From Garcia nutans (lineage: Eukaryota > Streptophyta > Magnoliopsida > Malpighiales > Euphorbiaceae), in contig CANTUV010000024.1 in NCBI GenBank assembly GCA_947685225.1, positions 23,392,001-23,456,000 on the forward strand: a stretch of DNA of 64,000 nt, written 5' to 3'. A program made the translations under genes and the position numbers. Below are positions 11,706 through 23,638 of this stretch, one piece after another. The notes below the pieces were generated by a model. That model ran no database searches and was not told where the DNA came from. It saw only the letters and a program-made list of their open reading frames with translations. Position 1 is the first letter of the stretch; the number at the start of each line of letters is the position of its first letter.

Positions 11706-13825
11706 AGTTGTTCAAATAAATTATTTTTGTTAAATTTTTGTTGTCATTATTCATTTTGGTGTCCAACCTATGACGAATTTAGCTTAATGTTCATAAATTA
11801 ATATATCTATGCATCATGATTTGAATGACTTTACTAGGTGAGAGAATTGTTCTATAGCATTGAGTTGTGTATGCTTACTTAGATAGGGCTCCTGTATAAT
11901 GACCTTTGTCTAGGTCCTAGTCAGTCTTAGAACATATTTTGTTGAACTTTCGAAGTGAAATTGAGCTCTGCTTATTTAAAGGAGAGATGATCTAGGCATT
12001 GTTTGGTTAGCCAACAACTGTTATCCGTCCTATTTACATTGATCCCTAGTTTGTCCCTTTGAGCCTTCATAAGATTTTAGCTAGCTTATTATTGGTTTGT
12101 AAACCCCGATAACCTACCCTAGTTGTGACTTCTATGAAAAATCTAATGATCACTAAGGTGAAGAGGTAAGAAGATCAAAGAAAGAAATGCATAGTCAAGA
12201 TTATAAGAGTAGTTAAAGTTCACCTAATGTTATACCTGACATCTCCAATTCATTAAGATAACATCAGGACAACAAATGATTTATCCTTATTGAAATAAGA
12301 CTCATTCTACTCCTCTCATCCATAAATAGAAGTATAGAATGGTGCAAGCGAGATAATTCTTTTGGAGCTAGGACCCAACACCACAAAAAAGAAGAAAAAA
12401 AAAGGAAAATACAGAAAAAAAAAGAAGAAGAAAAAATAAGAAGAAAAACAGAGGAAAAAAATAAGAAAAGAAAAAAAAAATGGGTCCTGAGTTTGTGTAA
12501 AAGCAAAAGGAACAAATAAAGATCATTTTAATCAGTTCTATATTTCTTCCAAGGAGATAGAAGGAAATTGGAGTCTAGCAAGAATGCTCCCAGCTACCTA
12601 TGGCTCCAATAGAAGATTTTGGTGTAAAGGTTTGTCAATAGTGTCACATCAAGCTCTAATGTAAAAAAGGCCTTCATTTAACCCATGTCCTTGATAGATC
12701 CCGTTTCAAGCCCATTAAACACCTATTGATTTATCTTGGTAGGTAGAGTCTATTAGTGGAGAAGTTTAAATAAGCATGCATATGAGATAGACAATATTCA
12801 AACTCAATGAGACCTTTGGCCAAGTAATGTGTATGTGCCTATTTGAAGTGCAACAATTCTTGCTTAAATAGAAATGATTCCCGAGTTTAGTACGGTAACT
12901 AGGGTTGTCATGTTATAGATATATTAATTTGGAAAATCAAGTCCTGAGGAATAATGACACTGATTTAACAAAGCCAAAATATGATCTTAAGATTGAAAAA
13001 AATGTGTTTTTGTCATAACAAAGCCTTCAAGTTAAGGAAAGTATGTTGAACCATCGAACCTCGAAGGACACATAAGGCAAAGTAAATGATTATTTGCAAG
13101 ATTATGAAGAAGTTACCAATTGACATGCTAAATTATAGTTTGAAATGGATGTATCTCTGACTATGCTGCTTGGGCCTCACTACTCATGTTTTCAACATCT
13201 TGAAGATAAAAGCCATAAATACGAAACCTTCTATCATTCCAATGCAAGACATGAACGAGCATCTGGAAGAAACTAATGAGAACACTTCAGTTAATCACCT
13301 CGGTCTATAAGTCGATGGAACCACTGTAAGTATCATCCATGCATATCATGCATACATAAGCATATCACACTATATTTTTGTCTTGTGTTCCTATTCTTTT
13401 TCAAGGTAAAAAATATATGTTCTATGAAGCAAATATGGAATCAGTGGGTATGGAAGGCCCATTTCTTGAGGAAAATCTAGTCACTTTACAAAAATAGAGA
13501 TGCATGCTTGTGCAAGGAACCAGAAAATACACAGACATCAATCAGAGCCTGCATGAAAAAAATCATTGATTTGAGCCTACACAGGGGGCAAAACTTCCTC
13601 TTTTCAATTCTTGAGTTTATATGTGTACAAAATATTTTTAGACTCACTTTCAATATTTTGCCACACAGGGGGCAAAGAGATGATATAAAGGCCAACTAAA
13701 AAATAGTTGAATTTTTTGCAAAAAGAAGAATAAAAAGAACATAAGAACCCCAAAAGAAATGAAGATGCAAAAGACAAAAGATCAGTCTAGCTAGAAGAGT
13801 TGAAGCCAATATAGGACAAATGTCC
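11706..13825 (+). other. Non-coding internal region of Tat-3
   Basis: No gene is visible. It contains an A/G-rich tract (12380-12480) and sequence collinear with Tat-1 (5440-6590) and with the reverse complement of Tat-5 (34600-36700). An ACACAGGGGGCAAAG motif near 13664 precedes the minisatellite. Small open frames on either strand here do not resemble known families. Confidence 0.6.
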
Positions 13826-14790
13826 AAAAGGATGAAGATCCAATTTGAAGGATAAAGACCCGAAGTCCAAAGGATAAAGATCCAATTTAAAGGGTGAAGA
13901 CCTGAAGTCCAAAGGATGAAGATCCATTTTAAAGGGTGAAGACCCGATCTCCAAGGATGAAGATCCATTTTGAAGGGTGAAGACTCGATGCCAAGGATGA
14001 AGATCCAATTTAAAGAGTGAAGACCAGACGTCCAAAGGATAAAGATCCAATTTAAATGGTGAAGACCCAAAGTCTAAAGGATGAAGATCCATTTTTAAGG
14101 GTGAAGACCCCATCTCCAAGGATGAAGATCCATTTTGAAGGGTGAAGACCCGATGCTAAGGATGAAGATCCAATTTAAAGGGTGAAGACCCGAAGTCCAA
14201 AGGATGAAGATCCAATTTAAAGGGTGAAGACTTGAAGTTTAAAGGATGAAGATCCAATTTAAAGGGTGAAGACCTGAAGTCCAAAGGATAAATATCCAAT
14301 TTAAAGGATGAAGATCCATTTTAAAGGGTGAAGACCCGATCTCCAAGGATGAATATCCATTTTGAAGGGTGAAGACTTGATGCCAAGGATGAAGATCCAA
14401 TTTAAAGGGTGAAGACCCGAAGTCCAAAGGATGAAGATCCACTTTGAAGGGTGAAGACCTGATGCCAAGGATGAAGATCCATTTTAAAGGGTGAAGACCC
14501 GATGTCCAGATGATGAAGATCCATTTTAAAGAGTAAAGACTCCATCTCCAATTGTTAAAGATCTATATTTAAGAGTAAAGATCCGATCTCCAATGAATAA
14601 AGATCCATATTTTATGGGTAAAGACCTAATCTCAAATTAATAAAGGTCCATATTTTAAGGGTAAAGACTCAATCTCCAATGGATAAAGATCCATGTTTTA
14701 AGAGTAAAGACCTGACCTCCAATGGATAAAGATCCATGTTTTAAGGGTAAAGACCCAATCTCCAATGGATAAAGATCCATTTTTAGTCGG
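13826..14790 (+). repeat. Long GGAT-GAAG-ATCC / GGGT-GAAG-ACCC hairpin array in Tat-3
   Basis: About two dozen dimers of about 38-40 bases alternate GGATGAAGATCC and GGGTGAAGACCC cores. In the right third the loop changes to AAAG. Some stems change on both arms, for example GAGTAAAGACTC at about 14531. The minus strand gives long open frames with a repeated peptide, which are by-products of the repeat period. Confidence 0.9.
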
Positions 14791-14859
14791 TTTTTAATCC
14801 ATTAAAGAATGAAATAGCTAGTTAGAAGGAAGCCAAAATTCTCAACTGATAAAAGGTCA

Positions 14860-15032
14860 GTCAAATTTAATTTTGGGTCGAGAACCCAAAATTTAATTTT
14901 GGGTTGAGAACTTAAATCCAGTATTGGGTCGAGCACCCAAAATCCAATTTTGGGTCAAGCACCCAAAATCCAGTTTCGAGTCGAGCATCCAAAATTTAGT
15001 TTTGGGTCGAGAACCCAAATCTAGTTTAGGGT
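14860..15032 (+). repeat. GGGTCGAGAACCC hairpin repeats, left half
   Basis: Units around TTTTGGGTCGAGAACCCAAA, with variants GGGTCAAGCACCC and GGGTTGAGAAC. The Tat-4 insertion interrupts the array at AGGGT (15028-15032). It continues at 25023. Confidence 0.85.
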
Positions 15033-15362
15033 TGTGAACACTCGAATTTTGAGGCTCGGAAAGCCGATTTTCTCAAACCGCAGACAACTGAGCCGGACCG
15101 GAGGTCCACGGTAAAGTTCACCGGAAATATATCAATATGGTACTTGAAATGTCCGGGACGAGGTGAGGATCACGGATATGGTCCCGGAATAATTTTTGGA
15201 GGTCTCTAGCTCCCAAAAAATCAGTTTGCGCGAAAACCGGTGGCCCAGCCGCCGTGACCCCGGCGGCTCAGCCGCCAAAATCGGCTGCCGAGCCGCCAAA
15301 ACTTTCCGTCTTTTCGGCTTGTCACATCCACGGCGGCCCGACCGCCGTCCAGCCCGATTTTG

Positions 15363-15375
15363 CCTATAAATAGCC
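15363..15375 (+). promoter_or_regulatory. Putative TATA box of the Tat-4 LTR promoter
   Basis: CTATAAATAG lies within the LTR, downstream of the GC-rich hairpins, and is repeated at the same place in the 3' LTR (about 23958). The position and sequence suit a Pol II retrotransposon promoter. Confidence 0.6.
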
Positions 15376-15589
15376 TTCAAGTGTTCAGAAAAAGGGGCGG
15401 GCTTTTGGAGATTCCGGGCCTCATGCTGACGAATTTAATCCGTAATCGAAAATCATAATCGAAAGTCCAAGAAAACGAGATCTGGAACTTCGAAGCAGGA
15501 AAATCCTAAGCAAGGTAATATTCTAATCCATCATTTGTCAATTTAAGCATCTCATAAGCATTCAATCTTCTTCTTAATTTCTTCTCGGT

Positions 15590-16025
15590 CAAAGACCTAA
15601 TCCTTTTAGGTCTAAGGCCTAATGGACTAATCAATCAGCCTCTTTGGCACGAAGCCTAAATTGAATCCTTTTGGTACAAAGTACCTAAATTTCACAATTA
15701 AAATCAACCTTTTGGCACGGAGCCTAAATTACACCATTTTGGTACAAAGTACCTAAAATTTCACAATTTAGCACTAAGTGCTAAAACTCACATCTTTGGC
15801 AAAAAGCCCGACAATGCAGGCCAAAGGCCTAAAATTTGCACTCTTTTGGTACAAAGTACCTAAAATTGCACAATTTAGCACTAAGTGCTAAATCTCACAA
15901 ATTTGGCAAAAAGCCCGACAATGCAGGCCAAAGGCATAAAATTTGAATCTTTTTGGTACAAAGTACCTAAATTTCACCATTTAGCACTAAGCGCTAAATC
16001 TCACCAATTTGGCAGAAAGCCCGAA
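15590..16025 (+). repeat. Array of mini-hairpins with varied stems in the LTR
   Basis: Repeated units include GGTACAAAGTACC, TAGCACTAAGTGCTA, AGGCCAAAGGCCT and GGTCAAAGACC, mostly spaced by AAATTTCACAATT-like sequence. Each is a 4-6-bp stem around a 3-nt A-rich loop. The copy in the 3' LTR (24181-24625) is almost identical. Confidence 0.85.
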
Positions 16026-16430
16026 AATGCACGAAGCATACACACACACATGCATGAAGCATAATTTTTATCGCCTTTAAATAGGCTTTTCCGAACTACA
16101 TGGGCTTTGATCTCCTATTCAAACGGGAGTATGTAGGCATATTTGGGATTCACCCCGAATAGCAAGTCCACAATTTACTAACAATCTGTCTCTTTTTTTC
16201 TTCACTCCTTTTTGATTTGTTCTTTTTGCAAGTTAGTCAAATGCATGACATAGTCCCCGAATCCTCCTTGGGTTCGCAGACTAGAAACCTTTACATTGGA
16301 CAAGTTATTGGAGTCAAACAAGGGTTTTCTTAGTTTTTCCCTTCGAACAAAATAAACTGAGTGGCGACTCCCAACAACGAGTGAACTTTCGCCCGGATCC
16401 TTTTCGGGCGGAAAACCGAGGTTCACAATC

Positions 16431-16448
16431 TAGCGACTCCACTGGGGA
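16431..16448 (+). promoter_or_regulatory. Primer binding site of Tat-4
   Basis: TAGCGACTCCACTGGGGA lies three bases after the LTR end. It fits the primer site usual in Tat/Ogre elements, complementary to a tRNA 3' end (tRNA-Arg from memory). The Tat-5 element has TGGTAACTCCACTAGGGA at the same place. Confidence 0.7.
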
Positions 16449-17355
16449 CCCATAAAAATGATTTATGGGATTCTAAGTGGACTACTATTGCTTATTTGAT
16501 TAATTTGACACTAGGGACCATAAAAATGATTTATGGGATCCTAGTAGATTGTTATTATTTGTTTAACCGATTTGCCCTTCTTTAGGGTATTTTTTTTGTT
16601 TATTTTGCAGGGTACCTTAGCAATATATATCCTTCCTTTAAGGATATTGGACTGAAGATTGAAGAAAGGAATCTTTTTCCTTTGATGGATCTATTGTTTG
16701 ACTACTTGTGCATTTATTTTGTCATTCAGAGAATCTTTTTCTCTTGCATATATGGGGGAATCATTTTCCTCCATTGCATAAAAAATTGTTTTCAAATGAA
16801 TTTCTTCTCTTTCTGTTCAAAGTTATGAGTCTGGATAGCAAGTAGCGCTGACCGGCAGGTCTCCTTGATTATGCCGGCGGACAGCCAAAGCGTCCTCCCT
16901 GTTGTCGCAAACCATTCCAATCCTTTTGGAGTGGCCCATGAGTAATCGTACTGTTGGACCCACGCGAAACTCCTTGTTTCACATGTGGTTAGGTATATCT
17001 TACTCAAGACTCAAGGGTCCCTATTATAAGCCGATTCTCTATTTTTCATGTGCCAATAGAACCTTCCCTTAGGTTGTATGTACCCAATGATAGTGCCACA
17101 TTCCATTAAAATGAATTGTGATGTGATGAGGTGCATTCATGCAACATAACAACACGGGTTTGGGGAAAATCTTTTGATATGTGCAAGTGGACCAAGAGTT
17201 TTCCTACCCTACACACTACCCTGATCCTTTACCCTTGACCTTTTCAGGTATCCACCATCCGTGTGCCGTCACCTACACAAACTACACCAACTCCAACTGG
17301 GCAATCACCCACAAGCTCTACCACTCCAATTTCACCAACCACTCCAATTCCTGAA
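16449..17355 (+). other. 5' leader of Tat-4
   Basis: No gene seen. Two near-copies of ATAAAAATGATTTATGGGAT occur at 16455-16474 and 16521-16540. A pyrimidine-rich CCTTTTCAGGTA at 17239-17250 looks like a splice acceptor just before the gag frame. The gag frame opens after a TGA at 17236. Confidence 0.5.
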
Positions 17356-20300
17356 ATGGCTACTATTGAACAAATTAAGGCTTTGCTAGATGGACAGGCT
17401 AAGGAAATTGAAGCTAGAATGCAAGAAAGAATTGATGAAGCTTTAGCCGCCCAAAGGGTAGCCATCCTGGCTGAATTAGGAGGAGCACCAAAGACAGTCC
17501 CTACTCCTGGAAATTTAGGGAAGGAACCTATTGTGGGGCAAACTAGTACCCCCATGACTGTTCAGAATAATACCCCTGTCATCAATTTGGAGGATCCACC
17601 CTCTAAGAATGTCACTGAAACTGATGAACTGAAAAGAAAACTTGAATTGCTGGAGAGGTCGATCACTGCCATGAAAACTCATAAAGAGGTAGTAGACATG
17701 GATTCTTTATCCTTGTTTCCCCAAGCTAGATTGCCTCCAAAATTCAAGATGCCTGGGATGGACAGATTTGACGGGACTACTTGCCCTAAAACTCACCTCA
17801 AGATGTATGTGGGGGCATTAAGCCCTTGGGGTTTAAATGATGAGCTCTTTACTCAATTATTCCAACAATCTTTGACTGGTGCTGCCCTCAAGTGGTTTGT
17901 AAGCCTGGACCATGCCAAGATTAAGACCTGGGAAGACATCTGCAATGCATTTAACTCTCAATACCACTACAATATTGAGGTGGATGTCACCAGAAGGGAA
18001 CTTGAGACCACCAAACAGAACAACAATGAACCCTTCTCCTCGTTCCTTACGAGGTGGAGGGCAAAAGCTGCCCAGATGATCAATCGCCCTTCAGAACAAG
18101 AGCAGATTGATATCATAATCAGGAATTTAAGACCTACATATCAAGCCCAACTGCAAACCCAATACCTACCTACTTTCAAATCGCTCATTGCGACTGCAAC
18201 CAAGGTAGAAGATCTGATACAATTGGGTAAGATAGTAGATGAAGAAGCTATCTTGAAGTATAAAAAACAAGGCCAAGCTGCTAATGAAGTGGCCAATATT
18301 GCCCCTGCGAATCCTTTACGTGTGGGCAATCTTGGGCAAAGAAATCAGCCAAGAAGGCAATATACCGACTTTGGGATGCCCCTTCACCTAGTGTTTAAAA
18401 AGGCCGTGGAAGGGAAATATTTGAAGCCTTTGGACCCAAGGCCTCCTCCAAACCCATTACCCTCCAATTACAGGGCCAATGAGTACTGTGAGTACCACCA
18501 AGGAAATGGGCACAGAACAGATGCTTGCTGGACTTTGAAAAACCGCATCCAGGATTTGGTGGATAGTGGTGATATCATTCCTCTCAGGAGGCAACCAAAC
18601 ATTAACACTAACCCCTTGCCCAATCATTCCATCAATGCCATCACTGTGGAAGATTTCATGCAGCCTAGTCTCTTTGATGAGGATGCTATGATAACCAAAG
18701 TCGAAGACAAAAGGGACTTCACAAAGCTGATCAAGACAACAGATGGACCACTGATGAACTGGTACGCCGAGGAGGGACAAGCTGCTGTAGTCAAATCTAG
18801 TCCTGTGTCACACCCTGAACCTGAGTCTTGTACTGAGTCAAATTCTGAGTCAAACACTGAGTCAGAGTCTAGTTCTGAGTCTTTCTTAGCTTCAGGAATA
18901 GAAAACCCTGATGTCGAATATGATGTAACTCTGGGGGATGACTCCGCCATTATTAATGAAACTGTTCAAGTTCTTGGTTACCCTATTTCTTTTGCTTTCC
19001 AAGTATTATCTAGCAAAAATGAAATAGATGAAATAAAAGAAATAAATGAAAAGATAATAATTGGCAAAGAAAATGAACATACATACATTGCATATGATTG
19101 TGTGAATAAAGAACAGGTTGTCGATTGCATCAGGAAGTATGTCGACTGCTTCATGTGGAAGGCAAGTGATGTCACGGGAATAGACCCAGCCATAGCAGTG
19201 CATAAGATTCCGCTATACCCAGAGGCAAAGCCGGTTAAGCAGAAGTTGAGAAGAATGAAGCCAGAATGGTCTTTGAAAATTAAAGAGGAAGTTGCCAAGC
19301 AACTGGACAATAAATTCATAGAACCAATTGCCTACCCTTCCTGGTTAGCAAACATTGTACCGGTCCCGAAGAAAGACGGAAAGGTCAGAATGTGTGTTGA
19401 CTATAGAGATCTGAATAAGGCTTGTCCCAAGGACGATTTCCCGCTACCTCACATCGATTTGCTGATAGACAGGATGGCTGGGCATGTGATGGTTTCCATG
19501 ACTGACCTCGCGGTTGGGTATAATCAGATCCTGGTGCACCCACCAGACAAAGAGAAGACAGCTTTCATTACAGAATGGGGCACTTTCTGCTACAGGGTTA
19601 TGCCTTTTGGATTAATAAATGCAGGGGCTACCTATCAAAGGATGGCGACAACAGTCTTTCATGACATGATACACAAAGAAGTAGAAGTGTATGTCGATGA
19701 TATGATTGTCAAGTCAAAATCTCCAGAAGAACACGTTGAAGCACTTGAGAAGTTCTTCCTTAGACTTCGCAAGTACAATTTGAAGCTTAATCCTGCAAAG
19801 TGTCTGTTTGGAGCAACATCAGGCTTATTCTTGGGATATTTGGTCAGCAAGAAAGGAATAGAAGTTGATCCAGCAAAGTCAAAGGCTATTCTGAAAATGC
19901 CTCCGCCAAGAACAGAAAAGGAGATTCGAGGCTTACTAGGTAGATTACAGTATATCAGCCGATTCATATCGCAGTTGGCAGAGACTTGTGGTCCAATCTT
20001 TAAGCTACTAAGGAAAGGTGCTTCACAAGAATGGAATGAAGACTGTCAAAAGGCCTTCGACAAGATCAAAGAATACTTGTTAAGTCCGCCAATTTTACAA
20101 CCTCCCAGAATGGGAAAACCTCTACTCTTGTATTTGTCTGTAACAGATGAAGCCATGGGGGCAATGCTAGCTCAAGAGGCTGAAGATACAAAGGTGGAAA
20201 ATGCAATTTACTACCTCAGCAAAAGGATGCTGGATTATGAGTTAAAGTATAACAAGATTGAGAAGTTGTGTTTAGCCTTGTATTGGGCTTGTACGAAGTT

Positions 20301-21174
20301 ACAACACTACTTGTCTTCTTACACTACTTATGTCATCGCAGAACAGAGTCCCTTGAAATTCCTTATGGAGAGGCCTGTTTTGGACAGCAAAATGGCTAAG
20401 TGGGTGTCAACATTGGCAGCCTTTGACTTGAAATTTGTTCAAAGGAAAGCTGTGAAAGGCGGGGCGATAGCTGACCAATTAGCAGAATTACCCGTGAATG
20501 ACGAGATGCGAGAAATGGGTTTCCCTGACGAAGACCTATTGAATGTGGAAGGAAGTGTTTGGGAGATGTATTTTGATGAAGCATCCAATTATCATGGAAA
20601 CGGAATTGGGATTGTGTTCAAAACTCCTTGTGGAGAATACATTCCATTCGCAGTTAAGCTTGACTTTAGTTGCACAAACAACGAAGCAGAATATGAAGCT
20701 TGCATTAATGGGCTGGAAGCCGCCCTGAAATTGGGGATTAAGGACCTAAAGGTCTATGGTGATTCTATTTTAATAGTATCACAAGCTTTAAGGAAATGGA
20801 AGATAAGAGAAGAGCGTTTGGTTCCTTACCTACAACGCCTTGATCATTTGGCACAACAGTTCAATGATCTGTCCTTCGAATATCTCCCAAGAGCAAAGAA
20901 TCAGTTTGCTGATGCCTTGGCTACTTTAGCTTCCATGATCAATATCAAGGAGGGGAAAGTCATTCGTCCATTGAAAGTTCAGCTTCAAAAGCAACCCGCC
21001 CATGTAATGCACTTGGCCGATGGTAAACCATGGTTTTGGGATATCAAGACCTATCTCATGGATGGAAATTATCCGGAGGGATCATCAAAGGTTGATCAGA
21101 GGGCAAGCTTGCCACAGGTTACATTCTTAATGGAGATACCCTCTACAAAAGAAGTTGGAATGGAATGCACCTAA
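17356..21174 (+). pseudogene. Tat-4 gag-pol polyprotein, 5' frame (gag, RT, RNase H, aRNase H)
   Basis: A long frame open from 17239 to 21174; the first ATG is 17356 and a GTG lies at 17263. The N-terminus is Pro/Thr-rich. A Retrotrans_gag domain spans about 17750-18230, then a zinc-knuckle-like C-x2-H-x4-H-x4-C (about 18487-18528) and an acidic Ser/Glu run (about 18808-18890). RT starts near 19338, with VDYRDLNK and the catalytic YVDDM at 19688-19702. RNase H follows (about 20110-20400). A second archaeal-type RNase H spans about 20560-20950 (YFDEAS, NNEAEYEA, FADALATLA), as is typical of Tat. I see no protease D-S/T-G motif between knuckle and RT. A frameshift near 21095-21120 ends the frame; the integrase continues in another frame. 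Confidence 0.92.
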
Positions 21175-22268
21175 GGTGTGTGAATGAAGCGGAGGCCAAG
21201 CAAATAATGGAAATGGTACATGGTGGCGAATCAGGACCACACATGTATGGGATCGTCTTGGCTCGGAAAATAGCCAATCTAGGATATTACTGGTCCACCA
21301 TGAATGCAGACTATGTAGCATTTGTGCAAGGATGTCATCAATGCCAAATATTTGCTAAGCTACAGAAGCAACCTCCTGTTGCCCTGAATCCGATCACTTC
21401 TCCATGGCCCTTCGCTACTTGGGGAATTGATATAATTGGCAAAATACATCCAAAAGCATCAAATGGACATCAGTTTATCTTGGTAGCAGTGGATTACTTC
21501 ACAAAGTGGGTTGAAGCAGCTTCCTATGCAAAATTAGACGCCAAAAAGGCAGCACAGTTTGTCCGAACCAACATCCTTTGTCAGTAAGGAACACCATTCG
21601 AGATTATCACAGATAATGGAACTCATTTCCAAGTAGAATTTGCTAAACTCTTGCAGGATAAGAAAATCCAACATCATAAGTCCTCTCCTTATAGACCCCA
21701 AACAAATGGAGCTGTAGAAGCAGCGAACAAGTCAATAAAGGTGATCATACAAAAAATGATCAAGGAACATAGGCGTTGGCATGAGAAGTTACCACTGGCT
21801 TTGTGGGGATACAGATCATCAGTTAGAACTCCTACTGGGGCAACCCCGTATTCACTGGTATACGGAATGGAAGCAGTACTCCCCATTGAACTGGAAGTTC
21901 AATCGGCGAGGATAATTCAAGAAAGTCAGATAAATGAAGCTGAATGGATCAGCAATTATCATCATCAGTTGTTGAGTTTGGATGAAAAAAGACTTCAAGC
22001 TCTACATCAGATTCAAGGGTATCAAAGGCGAATGGCCAGACATTTCAACAAAAAGGTCAAAGATCAAAAGTTGGAAGAAGGTTGTTTGGTTTTGAAGGAG
22101 ATCAGAACACCTGTTACAGATCCTCGTGGGAAGTTTCGTCCTCATTGGGCGGGACCCTACATTTTGAAGAAAATACTTTCCGGCGGAGCCGTCATCTTGT
22201 CTGATTTGGATGGTCTGGAGTTCACAAACCCATGCAATCTGGATCAACTGAAGAAATATTATGTATGA
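21120..22268 (+). pseudogene. Tat-4 integrase, frame-shifted and with one stop
   Basis: The integrase of the same polyprotein in a different frame. The zinc-binding H-H-C-C is visible at about 21200-21345 (HGGESGPHMYG, then CHQCQ). The catalytic core has D in GIDIIG (about 21424), D in TDNGTHF (about 21611) and E in TNGAVEAANKS (about 21716), so the DDE set is present. A stop at 21585-21587 sits where a Tyr codon would be expected; one base accounts for it. The C-terminal region runs to 22268 with a GPYILKK motif. Coding beyond the two breaks is well conserved, so the damage is recent. Confidence 0.92.
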
Positions 22269-22748
22269 TCATGCATTCCATAAGGAACTACATTAGACCT
22301 GATTCTCGCAAACTAATTCGAGATATGTAGGCAGCTCTCCTTGAGCACGGTCTAAATTTTAATAAAAATCATTCATTCATCTTTCTTTTGCCAAAAGAAA
22401 AACAAAACAAAACAAAAAAAAATAAAACAAAAGATCCCGCTAAGCTGAAAACCCACAAAGGGCGGCTTAGGCAATAGTGGGGCCCGCTAAGTCGAAAACC
22501 CACAAAGGGCGGCTTAGGCAAGAATGGGTAAGAGCTCGCTAAGTTGAAAATCCGAAAGGACGGCTTAGGCAAAAATTAGGGCAAGTAAATAAAGTAGATA
22601 ATGCTTGGAAAGCAAACAAAAAGGGTCATTCATCCTAAGAAGGGTCATTCATTCCAAAAAAGAGTCATTCATTCCATGAAATATCAAACCCATCAAAAGT
22701 GTCAAACCATAAGTCCAAAAAAAAAATAATAAAAGTCAACCCTAGAGT
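22269..22748 (+). repeat. Tat-4 3' non-coding region with CTAAG...CTTAG repeats
   Basis: Three tandem units at 22436-22570 have the form CGCTAAG...ACCCACAAAGGGCGGCTTAGG, a nested inverted repeat (CTAAG/CTTAG outside, CCC/GGG inside). They are followed by three GGGTCATTCATTCC-like repeats at 22622-22677. I find no sense gene here. Confidence 0.75.
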
Positions 22749-23469
22749 CTAAATTTTGTGCCTCCTACTTGGGGCAGAGTCTGCAGCGTCTGCTTTCTCC
22801 TCTTTAAGAGGAACCACCTCATTCCCCTCCAGCTCCTGCAGCAATGCTAGCCTCCTTGGCTTTTCAATTGGCCAAACTTCAGCTATAAACCAAGTTCTGT
22901 ACTCGGGAGTAGTCTGAACAAGGGAAGGCTCTGCAAAAAGCCTAATTATCTGATGGTCCCTAACTTAAGTTTGAAGAACAGCTCGAGTAACTCCGGGAAT
23001 AATTTGGGGGCAACTTCAGAAAAATTCAAGTTCCTGCCCCAATGGAGTTGGACTTCCTAGAGGATTATTTCTAAGTTCTTTACCAGAAATAATTACTGAT
23101 AGCTTGAGCTTGAGGCCTTGTAAAGTTGAAAAGCCTCTGAAAAGCCCCACAAAGCCAATTTGAACCTCATGCCTTACAAGGGGGGGCATTTGAGTCACAT
23201 CCAATGATTGAGCAGAATTCCTCAAAAAGAGGACACATCTCGTCCATCCGGGCACCAAACCTGAAGACGTGAGCTTGCAGAACCCAAAATTTGGTACAAG
23301 CGTGCAAGAAATCCCAATTCACCAATATCTCTCTAAGAGTAGCAACAACTTTCAATCCATATCTTTCCATATTGATCCTTTCAACCTTATGGAGACTCTT
23401 GGTCCAGTTGTGCATACAACGATTGTAAAAAAAAAGCCTTTTTGAAAAATAGAAGGGGACATCATGCAT
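22749..23469 (-). pseudogene. Antisense extra ORF of Tat-4 (DUF7745-like)
   Basis: On the strand opposite to gag-pol, a frame starting with Met at 23469 reads through a stretch resembling DUF7745, the domain found in extra ORFs of plant Tat elements: FWVLQAHVFRF, then MCPLFEEFCSIIG. It stops after 100 codons at 23167, but coding-like sequence continues in other frames to a stop at 22749, with FIAEVWPIEKP and LALLQELEGN near the end. At least two frameshifts or stops break it. An alternative upstream Met at 23612 is in a different frame. The location between integrase and 3' LTR and the reverse strand are as expected for such ORFs. Function of the family is not established. Confidence 0.7.
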
Positions 23470-23621
23470 ACATATGTACTGTTTGTGCTTAACAAAAGTG
23501 CAGGTACAGAAAAATCAGAAATGTTGCAAGCAATCGGAAGTGCCAAAATGCGGATCGTGTACCCCTCGCTCAAAATTCGCTCTTCAGAAGGCCACTGGGC
23601 CCCATAAATCATTTTTATGGA

Positions 23622-23638
23622 CCCCAGTGGGGGGCAAT
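23622..23638 (+). promoter_or_regulatory. Polypurine tract of Tat-4
   Basis: CCAGTGGGGGGCAAT directly precedes the TGTGAACA start of the 3' LTR. It is the expected plus-strand primer. Confidence 0.8.

Larger units (their letters stand above)
15033..16427 (+). repeat. 5' LTR of Tat-4
   Basis: Begins TGTGAACACTCG and ends CCGAGGTTCACA. A GC-rich hairpin block (15240-15350, GGCGGC/GCCGCC stems) precedes a TATA-like CCTATAAATAGCC at about 15363. An array of small inverted repeats fills 15590-16020. A GTGGCGACTCCC block near the end is conserved in Tat LTRs. Confidence 0.95.
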
